DNA of 49,458 bases from assembly GCF_001509485.1 (NCBI RefSeq), contig NZ_LLZI01000237.1:1-49458 (forward strand), read 5' to 3'. Below the pieces are notes generated by a model. That model was not told where the DNA came from, ran no database searches, and saw nothing but the letters and a program-made list of their open reading frames with translations. The position numbers and the translations under genes were made by a program. This document shows, piece after piece, positions 24,744 to 31,322 of the stretch (the first letter of the stretch is position 1; each line of letters begins with the position of its first letter). This stretch comes from Streptomyces sp. NRRL F-4489 (lineage in GTDB: Bacteria > Actinomycetota > Actinomycetes > Streptomycetales > Streptomycetaceae).

Positions 24744-24991
24744 ACAAGGGCCCCGTGACCGATGAGGCGATCTGCCAGATCATCGGGAGTGTCATTCCCA
24801 AGGCGGCCGCCCGCGGCGGCATCACGCCGGATATGGATCTGCGGGCGGATCTGGGTATCGACTCGCTCGCCCTCATGAGCATCGTCTTCGTCCTGGAGGA
24901 ACAGGTCGGAATCGACGCCTTCAGCAAGGTGGAGCAGTTCGTCGGCGCCGAGGCGGTGTCCGACATCATCGACATCGTGCGGCAGAGCTGA
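24740..24991 (+). CDS. Acyl carrier protein (block 2, first)
   Basis: An 83-aa carrier protein with the phosphopantetheine serine in LGIDSLALMSIVFVLEE. It is acidic with a typical four-helix length. ATG 24740 overlaps the ligase stop. It is the obvious acceptor for the ligase at 23151 and the probable platform for the halogenase at 25966. Confidence 0.92.
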   Translation: MNKGPVTDEAICQIIGSVIPKAAARGGITPDMDLRADLGIDSLALMSIVFVLEEQVGIDAFSKVEQFVGAEAVSDIIDIVRQS

Positions 24992-25004
24992 AAGGCCCGG
25001 ACAG

Positions 25005-25946
25005 ATGACCAGTGCGCCGGAAATCATCGACTTCCACTGCCATATCGCCTCCGAAATGTGTTTCCCCCGGTCCTTCCAGAGCGGCGTGGTCGACAATATG
25101 ACCGTGGCGCTGGCGAGCCAGGGCCTGCCGGTGACCAAGGACAAGGTCGCCAAGATGCACGCCGGGACGCTCAACGATCCGCTCTGCGACGAACTGGTCA
25201 AGCAGATGGACGAGGCCGGCATCAAGGAATCCGTCCTGCTGGTGCCCGACTTCACCTACGCCCTGAAGGACAGCACCCACACCATCGCCGAGATCATCGA
25301 CCACCACAAAGCGGTCGTGGACCGGCACCCCGGCCGCTTCCGGGTCCTGGTGGGCGTGGACCCCAGGTGGGGCAAGGACGGTATCGCCCTCTTCGAGAAG
25401 GCGATCGTGGAGTACCGCTTCGACGGGATGAAGCTCTACCCGCCGTGCGGCTACAAACTCTCCGACGACCAGCTCTACCCGTACTACGAGATCTGCTCCC
25501 AGTACGGACTCCCGGTGCTGTCGCACATCGGCGCCACGTCCCCGGTGCTGGATTTCGAGATCGCCCAGCCGATCTTCGTCGACAAGGCCGCCAAGGACTT
25601 CCCCGGCGTCGATTTCGTCCTGGCGCACGGCAGTGTGCACTATCCGGACGAGTGCGCCATGTTGTGCAACAACCGGCCCAATATCTATATCGATGTGAGC
25701 GGTTACGAGGCGGCCGGAACCGCCGCGCTGAACACCCTGTTCCGCCGTGGCATCAACCACAAGATCCTGTTCGGTACGGACTGGCCGGTGTTCCGCCTCC
25801 AGGGACGCCAGACCGACCTGGTGGAAAAGCTCACCAAAGAAGGCGCGTTCCCCGAGACCATGTCCGAGGCGGACCGTGCGCTGTTCTTCCACAAGAACGC
25901 GGAACGGCTGCTGGGAAAGAACACACTCAAGTCGTCCGAGCGCTGA
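25005..25946 (+). CDS. Metal-dependent amidohydrolase (ACMSD-like)
   Basis: A 313-aa TIM-barrel amidohydrolase of the amidohydrolase-2 group, whose members include decarboxylases (ACMSD, gamma-resorcylate decarboxylase) and lactone hydrolases. Metal ligands are visible: DFHCH near residue 10, LSHIG near residue 180, LAHGS near residue 210 and FGTDWP near residue 250. It begins 13 bases after the ACP gene and ends 19 before the halogenase gene. It could decarboxylate a precursor acid before activation, or hydrolyse an amide or lactone. The reaction cannot be read from the motifs. Confidence 0.82.
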   Translation: MTSAPEIIDFHCHIASEMCFPRSFQSGVVDNMTVALASQGLPVTKDKVAKMHAGTLNDPLCDELVKQMDEAGIKESVLLVPDFTYALKDSTHTIAEIIDHHKAVVDRHPGRFRVLVGVDPRWGKDGIALFEKAIVEYRFDGMKLYPPCGYKLSDDQLYPYYEICSQYGLPVLSHIGATSPVLDFEIAQPIFVDKAAKDFPGVDFVLAHGSVHYPDECAMLCNNRPNIYIDVSGYEAAGTAALNTLFRRGINHKILFGTDWPVFRLQGRQTDLVEKLTKEGAFPETMSEADRALFFHKNAERLLGKNTLKSSER

Positions 25947-25965
25947 CCGCAGAAGGGAACGACAA

Positions 25966-26871
25966 GTGACCGAGAACACGTCCTTGGGACTGACCGACGA
26001 GCAGGTGGAGTCCTTCAAGCAGAACGGCTTCGTCGGGCCGTTCGACCTCTACCCGTCGGACGAGGCACCGCTGCTCTGGAATCAGGCCATGATCGAAATG
26101 GTCACGTCCGAGAACAAGCCGCACGACTCCACCATCATCAACTACGACCGCCACCTGGACTGCAACACCCTCTCCGCGCACATCAGCCGCCCGGAGATCG
26201 TGCACAAGCTCCGCAGCCTCATCGGCGACGACATCCTGTGCTGGAAGAGCAATATCTTCCAGAAGGAGCCGGGCGCCACCGGCACCGGCTGGCACCAGGT
26301 CGAGACCTTCGTCGTCGGCGAGACCACCACCACCTCCACCCCCTCCCTGAAGTACACCGAGGAAAGCCAGTACCTCACCCAGGAACTCACGGTGTGGACC
26401 GCGTTCTCCCCGGCCGCCAAGGAGAACGGCTGCCTGCGCTTCATCCCCGGCAGCCACAAGAAGTGGTACTACGACGAGAGCAAGTCGCTCACCCGGAACG
26501 TCGAGAGCAAATCGCACGACTTCTTCGGCTACGACTACTCCGAGCTGAAGCTCGACAAGGACTGGGACCCGAGCCAGGAAGACGTCTTCGACATGGAGAT
26601 GAAGCCCGGCCAGTTCGTCATCTTCCTCGCCAAGTGCATCCACGGCTCGCTGCCCAACGTCAGCGACACCACGCGGCTGGGATACGCCTCCCGCTATGTC
26701 TCGCCCTCGGTCAAGGTCTACGAAAACGTGGACCAGCTGAGCGAGTTCGGCGACACCATCAGCCTCGACTACCACGGCAGCGTGCTGGTCTCCGGCGAGG
26801 ACCGCTACGGCCACAACCGCCTCCACGAGAAGAACCTCAACGGCTTCCCGTTCAAGAAGGTCGGTCCGTGA
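25966..26871 (+). CDS. SyrB2-like non-heme iron/2-oxoglutarate halogenase
   Basis: A 301-aa protein close to SyrB2 (310 aa), the chlorinase of carrier-bound threonine. Shared blocks recalled from SyrB2 include NGF[VI]GPFD, NYDRHLD, LTVWTAF, NGCLRFIPG, FFGYDY and ASRYV. Iron ligands are H110 and H226. The third ligand position, Ala in SyrB2, is Val112 here (WHQVETF), so there is no carboxylate and an open site for halide is kept, although the side chain is larger than Ala or Gly. 2-oxoglutarate would bind R237; R243 is also kept. GTG 25966. It probably halogenates an acyl group on one of the two adjacent carriers. Azidation, desaturation or hydroxylation is not excluded. Confidence 0.9.
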   Translation: MTENTSLGLTDEQVESFKQNGFVGPFDLYPSDEAPLLWNQAMIEMVTSENKPHDSTIINYDRHLDCNTLSAHISRPEIVHKLRSLIGDDILCWKSNIFQKEPGATGTGWHQVETFVVGETTTTSTPSLKYTEESQYLTQELTVWTAFSPAAKENGCLRFIPGSHKKWYYDESKSLTRNVESKSHDFFGYDYSELKLDKDWDPSQEDVFDMEMKPGQFVIFLAKCIHGSLPNVSDTTRLGYASRYVSPSVKVYENVDQLSEFGDTISLDYHGSVLVSGEDRYGHNRLHEKNLNGFPFKKVGP

Positions 26872-26906
26872 TGAGCGCCGCCCGTCGAGAAGAACAGGAG
26901 TCCCCC

Positions 26907-27188
26907 GTGCCGGAGAACGCGGAGCTGCGGAAGGTCGCCGACTTCCTGGCCACCCAGCCGGCGGCCGCCGAGGTGACGTACGACGACCTCACCCGGGCCA
27001 AGACCCGGGAAGAACTCGGCATCAGCTCGCTCAACATGATCCTGATCCTGGTGAATTACCTCAAGGAGCACACCGGCGGAACGGTGGCGCTCAAGCCGGA
27101 ATGGGTCTCCCGGCTCAACGACGTCGAGGGCATCCTCTCGGTCTTCCGGGAGATCGACCGGGAAAGCCGCACCGCGGCCTCCGCTTAG
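26907..27188 (+). CDS. Carrier protein (block 2, second)
   Basis: A 93-aa carrier-like protein. The phosphopantetheine motif is LGISSLNMILILVNYLKEH, where Asp of the usual DSL is Ser. I prefer GTG 26907, six bases after AGGAG; ATG 26871, overlapping the halogenase stop, would add 12 residues. It directly follows the halogenase, so it may be the carrier seen by that enzyme. A strong hairpin follows at 27197. Confidence 0.8.
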   Translation: MPENAELRKVADFLATQPAAAEVTYDDLTRAKTREELGISSLNMILILVNYLKEHTGGTVALKPEWVSRLNDVEGILSVFREIDRESRTAASA

Positions 27189-27196
27189 TACCCCCG

Positions 27197-27237
27197 GCCC
27201 GGCGGTCCGCGTCCCCCGGACCGCGACCGCCGGGCCC
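27197..27237 (+). terminator. Hairpin between carrier protein and KAS III-like gene
   Basis: GGCCCGGCGG (27197-27206) pairs perfectly with 27228-27237, with an inner GGTCCG/CGGACC stem. It would reduce read-through and set lower expression of the genes after 27282, or mark an operon end. Confidence 0.6.
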
Positions 27238-27281
27238 GCCCGCCCCCACCACGCCCGGCCACCCTTTTCCGCGAGGACCGC

Positions 27282-28208
27282 ATGACTTCCGCACAGGACC
27301 GCGTCACCATCGGCTCGTTCGCCCGCGTCTTCGGCGACCGGGAACGTACCCCCGACGACATCCCGGATTTCGAGGCGCTGTGGCGGGCGGAATCCCCGGA
27401 CACCGATTTCGGCGCGATGGGCTGCGGCACCTTCCGGACGATGACGAAACCGGTCGCGGCATACGCCGCCGCGGCGCTCCGGCAGACCCTGCGGGAACAC
27501 GACGTCCCGCCCGGCGCGGTCGGCCACGTCCTTTTCGCGGCCAGCGACGCGGTGCTGCGCACCCTCGGCGGCGATTTCGTGGTCGAGGTCCTCACCGCCA
27601 CCGGCCTGACCGAGAGCGTCCCGGTGCTGATCTCCGGCCGGCAGTGCTGCAGTTCGCTGGCCGCGCTCGCCCACGGCCGGCAGCTCTTCACCGACCCGGA
27701 GACCACCGACGTCGCCGTGGTCTCCCTGGACGCCACCCCCGACGACCGCGCCCGGGTCCGCTCGTTCGCCCTGTTCAGCGACGCGGTGGCGAGCTGCCTG
27801 CTCAGCCGCGAGCGCCCCGGCGAGGTACGGCTGCTCGGCTCCGCCGCCCGCACCGACCCCGCGGGCCTGATCGGCGAGGACTCCTTCGTCTCCCGGCAGC
27901 GGGTGGCCCGCGCCGCCCTCACCAAGGCCCTGCGCGACAGCGGCCGGGAACTCGGCGACATCACCAAGGTCTTTCCCACCAACCTGTACCAGCCGGTGAC
28001 GCAGTTCAGCGCGATGGCCGCCGGAATCGACCGGGAGAAACTCCACTTCACCGAAACCCTGCGCGCCTACGGCCACTGCGGGAATTCCGACTGGCTGATC
28101 AACCTCGCCGATTACCGGCAGCGCACCGGCCTGCGCCCGGGGGAGACCTATCTCGCCCACGCCTCGGCCCCCGGCTTCTCCGCGAGCGCCGTGCTCGCCG
28201 GGGTCTGA
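27282..28208 (+). CDS. KAS III (FabH)-like condensing enzyme or acyltransferase
   Basis: A 308-aa thiolase-fold protein of FabH length. The active-site Cys is C122 or C123 in VLISGRQCCSSLAALA. The last catalytic block reads RAYGHCGNSDWLINLADY, with Asn kept (GNS). The His of the FabH PHQAN motif is missing: the matching place reads VFPTNLYQPV. Loss of this His is not expected for a decarboxylating KAS III, but acyl-transferring relatives tolerate changes. It could move the acyl group from a carrier to another thiol, alcohol or amine, or condense without decarboxylation. Confidence 0.75.
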   Translation: MTSAQDRVTIGSFARVFGDRERTPDDIPDFEALWRAESPDTDFGAMGCGTFRTMTKPVAAYAAAALRQTLREHDVPPGAVGHVLFAASDAVLRTLGGDFVVEVLTATGLTESVPVLISGRQCCSSLAALAHGRQLFTDPETTDVAVVSLDATPDDRARVRSFALFSDAVASCLLSRERPGEVRLLGSAARTDPAGLIGEDSFVSRQRVARAALTKALRDSGRELGDITKVFPTNLYQPVTQFSAMAAGIDREKLHFTETLRAYGHCGNSDWLINLADYRQRTGLRPGETYLAHASAPGFSASAVLAGV

Positions 28209-28251
28209 CCGGCCCGCACCCACGTAACCGACCCGAACGAAGGCTAGCGGT

Positions 28252-28707
28252 ATGCACATCGTTGTCGACGACCTGTCCGGACCGGAGATCGCCGCGTTCC
28301 TCGAAGCGCATGTGACGGAAATGCGGCAGATCACCCCGCTGGAGAGCAAGCACGCCCTCGACCTCGACGGACTGCGGCGGCCCGAGGTCACCTTCTGGTC
28401 CGTACGGGACGACGGCGCCCTCATCGGCTGCGGCGCGGTCAAGCGCCTGGACGCCGGCCACGGCGAAATCAAATCGATGCGCACCGACCCCGCCCGCAAA
28501 CGGTCCGGTGTCGCCTCGCGGCTGCTGGCGCACATCCTCGCCGAGGCCCGGCGGATGGGATACCAGCGGCTCAGCCTGGAAACCGGCTCGACCGACTTCT
28601 TCGCGCCCGCCCGCGGCCTGTACCGGAAATTCGGCTTCGACTACTGCCCGCCCTTCGCCGACTACCGCGAGGACCCCAACAGCGTCTTCATGACGCGCAC
28701 CCTGTGA
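28252..28707 (+). CDS. GNAT N-acetyltransferase, possible self-resistance
   Basis: A 151-aa compact GNAT. The acetyl-CoA motif is MRTDPARKRSGVASRLLAHIL, and the closing motif is ETGSTDFFAPARGLYRKFGF. It starts at ATG 28252 after an AAGG-type site. In tabtoxin producers the Ttr acetyltransferase detoxifies tabtoxinine-beta-lactam and a GNAT (TblD) sits in the cluster, so either resistance or a pathway acetylation is reasonable. I cannot tell which from the sequence. Confidence 0.85.
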   Translation: MHIVVDDLSGPEIAAFLEAHVTEMRQITPLESKHALDLDGLRRPEVTFWSVRDDGALIGCGAVKRLDAGHGEIKSMRTDPARKRSGVASRLLAHILAEARRMGYQRLSLETGSTDFFAPARGLYRKFGFDYCPPFADYREDPNSVFMTRTL

Positions 28708-28754
28708 CCGGCCCACGGCACCGCCGTACCGCACTACCGGAAAGGGCGTAGCAC

Positions 28755-29714
28755 ATGAAGGACGCCGTTTACCCCTACGACCGGGAGCTGTACAGCCGGC
28801 TCTTCCTGAACTGCTTCCAGCGGCAGTCCTCGGTCATGCTCGCCGAACGCACCCCGCATCTGCACCAGCTCTTCCACCGCGCCCTGATCAGCACCGACGC
28901 CATCGCCGACCAGGTCATCCGGCAGCAGCGGCCCAAATTCGACTTCGAGAGCGGCTACTTCGCGCCGGAGGACCTGGCCCGGATCGGCTTCGTCCGCCAG
29001 GAATCCGCCTTCGAGACCTTCGCCGAGGCCCGCCCGCTGATCCTGGAAACGGTCCGCCGGGACGGCTACGCCATCATGGTCGGCGATGTCTACTACTGGC
29101 CGCACTGCCCCGAATACCGCACCACGCACCTGACCCACACCCTCACCCTGCGTGAATTCCATGCCGATACCGGCGAGTGGACGGTCATCGACGATAATCC
29201 GGCGAGTCTGCTGTGCACCTACCGCTATCCCGAATCCGTCATCGCCGCCGGATTCGACCACGGTGAACTGCGCCGCGTCCGCCACTTCACCAGCCAGCCC
29301 TACGACGTCACCGAGGCCGAACACGGCACCCGCGCGGCGTTCTCCGCCCTGCTGGCCGCCCACCAGGACAGCTACCGGCTCTTCGACGGCCTCGGCGATC
29401 TGCTGGCCTCCCCGTGGATCGCCCCGGAACGGGCCATCGCCGCCCTCCACGACGCGTTCGCGCTCTACCAGGGCTCCCGCGTACTGCTCCGCGCCTACCT
29501 CAAGGCCACCGCCGCCGACCCGGAGCCGGGGGAGCTGGCCGGCCGGGCGGCCGGCCGGGCCGCCGCCGTGCAGAACCAACTGCTGCTCGGCAGGGTGACC
29601 GGCACCGTGGACGCCAACGGCCTGCGGACCGCCGCCGGCGAGGTGAAGGAGACCGAACGGAAGCTGGTGGCCGCGCTGCGGACCCTCTACGGAGCGCGCC
29701 CGGGGGAGCGGTGA
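28755..29714 (+). CDS. BtrH-like cysteine acyltransferase
   Basis: A 319-aa protein resembling the N-terminal domain of BtrH, which moves an amino-acyl group from an ACP to an aminoglycoside amine. A Cys-His-Asp triad is visible: C20 in LFLNCFQRQS, H128 in THLTHTLTL and D146 or D147 in TVIDDNPA. The block GYAIMVGDVYYWPHCPEY matches the family's pattern before the His. The last 120 residues are helical. It is coupled to the antiporter gene by GTGA. It is a strong candidate to transfer the halogenated acyl group from a block 2 carrier onto an amine. A peptidase role is the alternative. Confidence 0.72.
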   Translation: MKDAVYPYDRELYSRLFLNCFQRQSSVMLAERTPHLHQLFHRALISTDAIADQVIRQQRPKFDFESGYFAPEDLARIGFVRQESAFETFAEARPLILETVRRDGYAIMVGDVYYWPHCPEYRTTHLTHTLTLREFHADTGEWTVIDDNPASLLCTYRYPESVIAAGFDHGELRRVRHFTSQPYDVTEAEHGTRAAFSALLAAHQDSYRLFDGLGDLLASPWIAPERAIAALHDAFALYQGSRVLLRAYLKATAADPEPGELAGRAAGRAAAVQNQLLLGRVTGTVDANGLRTAAGEVKETERKLVAALRTLYGARPGER

Positions 29715-31027
29715 CCGAACTCGATGTGGCGATGCTGCTGGCCGATATCGCCCTGATCCTGGTGATCGCCCGGGTCGCCGGCCGGATCGCCCAGGCACTC
29801 GGCCAGCCGGCCGTCCTCGGCGAGATCGTCGGCGGGCTGCTGGTCGGCCCGACGCTGTTCCACGGCGCCCTCGCCGCCACCCTCTTCCCGGAAGCCATCC
29901 GCCCCTACCTCGGCGTACCGGCCAACCTCGGCCTGGTGCTGTTCATGTTCGCGGTCGGGCTGGAATGCGACTTCGGGCGGATCCGGGGGAGCGGGCGGAT
30001 CGCGGCGGGCGCGGTCCTCGGCTCCACCCTCGTCCCGTTCGCCCTCGGCACGCTGCTCGCGCTGCACCTGCTGCGCGACCGGCACCCGGCCAGCCGCCCG
30101 GCGTTCGTGCTGTTCGTCGCGGTCGCGGTATCGGTCACCGCGTTCCCCGTCCTGGCCCGCATCCTGGCCGAACGGCGGATGAGCGGGACGTGGCTGGGCA
30201 CCGTCGCGCTCTCCTCGGCGGCCGTCTGCGACCTCGCCGCCTGGACCGCGCTCGCCGCCGTCCAGGTCATCGCCGGCGGCGGCCGGCCCGGCCACTGGCA
30301 GGTGCTGCTGATCGTCCCGTACGCGGTCGCGCTGTTCGCCCTCGTCCGGCCGCTGCTGGAACGGCTGCTGAGCCGGCGCGGCCCGGACCGCATGATGTCC
30401 GCCGGCAACCTGGCGATCGTGCTCACCGGAGCGCTGGTCTCCGCCGCGGTGACCCAGGCGCTGGGACTGCACTTCGTGATCGGCGCGTTCCTCTTCGGGC
30501 TGGTCATGCCGCGGATGGACGACGTCGGGTTCCGCGCCGAACTCCTGCACCGCACGCAGTTCACCACCACCCTGCTGCTGCCGGTGTACTTCATCGTCGC
30601 CGGTCTCAACGTCGACCTCGCGCAGATCGGCGCCGCCGGCTGGTGGGACTTCGCGCTCATCATGGCCGTCGCGGTCACCGGCAAGTTCGCCGGCACCTGG
30701 CTCGGCGCCCGGTCGCAGGGGCTGCCGGCCCGCCGCTCGGCCCTGCTGGCCACCCTCATGAACACCCGCGGACTGACCGAACTCATCGCACTGGGCGTCG
30801 GGTTGGAGTCCGGCCTGCTGGACCGCCGGCTGTACGCGGTGATGGTCCTGATGGCCGTGGTCACCACCGTGATGACCGGGCCGCTGCTGCGCTGCTTCGC
30901 CAGACCGGAGGACAGCGCCGCGCCGGACGCGGACGACGGCCACCGGACGCGGGTGCCGGCGGCCCGCACCGGCCGGGGGAGCGCGGACCGGGCCGGCGCC
31001 CCCGCGGGCCGGGAAACCCTCTGGTGA
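29711..31027 (+). CDS. Cation/proton antiporter (CPA2 / KefB-like)
   Basis: A 438-aa membrane protein with about 12 helices. GQPAVLGEIVGGLLVGPTL is the conserved N-terminal block of monovalent cation/proton antiporters, and MNTRGLTELIALGVGLESGLL is the conserved C-terminal block. It starts at GTG 29711 inside the GTGA of the BtrH-like gene. A disordered, charged tail follows. In antibiotic clusters such proteins often accompany export or resistance. It ends block 2. Confidence 0.88.
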   Translation: MTELDVAMLLADIALILVIARVAGRIAQALGQPAVLGEIVGGLLVGPTLFHGALAATLFPEAIRPYLGVPANLGLVLFMFAVGLECDFGRIRGSGRIAAGAVLGSTLVPFALGTLLALHLLRDRHPASRPAFVLFVAVAVSVTAFPVLARILAERRMSGTWLGTVALSSAAVCDLAAWTALAAVQVIAGGGRPGHWQVLLIVPYAVALFALVRPLLERLLSRRGPDRMMSAGNLAIVLTGALVSAAVTQALGLHFVIGAFLFGLVMPRMDDVGFRAELLHRTQFTTTLLLPVYFIVAGLNVDLAQIGAAGWWDFALIMAVAVTGKFAGTWLGARSQGLPARRSALLATLMNTRGLTELIALGVGLESGLLDRRLYAVMVLMAVVTTVMTGPLLRCFARPEDSAAPDADDGHRTRVPAARTGRGSADRAGAPAGRETLW

Positions 31028-31062
31028 CGACCGATGCCCGAAATGCGCGATGCGTCCGCCAG

Positions 31063-31132
31063 GCATCAAGCTGCACGGCAACTAGATGCTCCATCGGGAA
31101 CGACCCGTGCGCGGCCCGTTCTGGCAACCTGA
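31063..31132 (+). repeat. Dyad-plus-box element, copy 2 (before block 3)
   Basis: A 27-bp dyad at 31063-31089 (arms GCATCAAGCTGC and GCAACTAGATGC, 10 of 12 pairs) is followed after 30 nt by TCTGGCAACCTGA (31120-31132). It starts 36 bp after the antiporter stop and lies 190-260 bp before the block 3 start codon. It has the same direction as copy 1. Confidence 0.8.
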
Positions 31133-31322
31133 TCCACACCACCGCACACGGGCCGTGAACGGCCCCGCACGCGGCGCACGTTCCCCCCGCGGCCCGTCCC
31201 CGCCCCACCCCGCACCCGGCACCGAGCCGGGCGGCGGCCCGGCGGCCGGTCCGCCCCCGGGCGCACCGCACCCCGGCACCAAGCCAATCGGAAACGACAG
31301 CAAGCACCTCGGAGGTGACCGC

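Noticed and set aside
22751..31089. Recent insertion of block 2 flanked by attachment-site direct repeats
   Set aside because: The two copies are too diverged (22 of 28) for a recent integration and no integrase is present. Kept only as one hypothesis for the element's origin.
31091..31130. SAM-I riboswitch, suggested by CTGGCAACC before block 3
   Set aside because: The rest of the SAM-I core (GA-rich internal loop, kink-turn and pseudoknot partners) is absent, and copy 1 breaks the motif.
31086..31322. N-terminal extension of the AsnB-like gene back to ATG 31086
   Set aside because: The added 79 residues are Pro/Gly/Arg low complexity, and ATG 31323 has an ideal ribosome site and family N-terminus. 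The stretch is better read as leader containing the dyad element.
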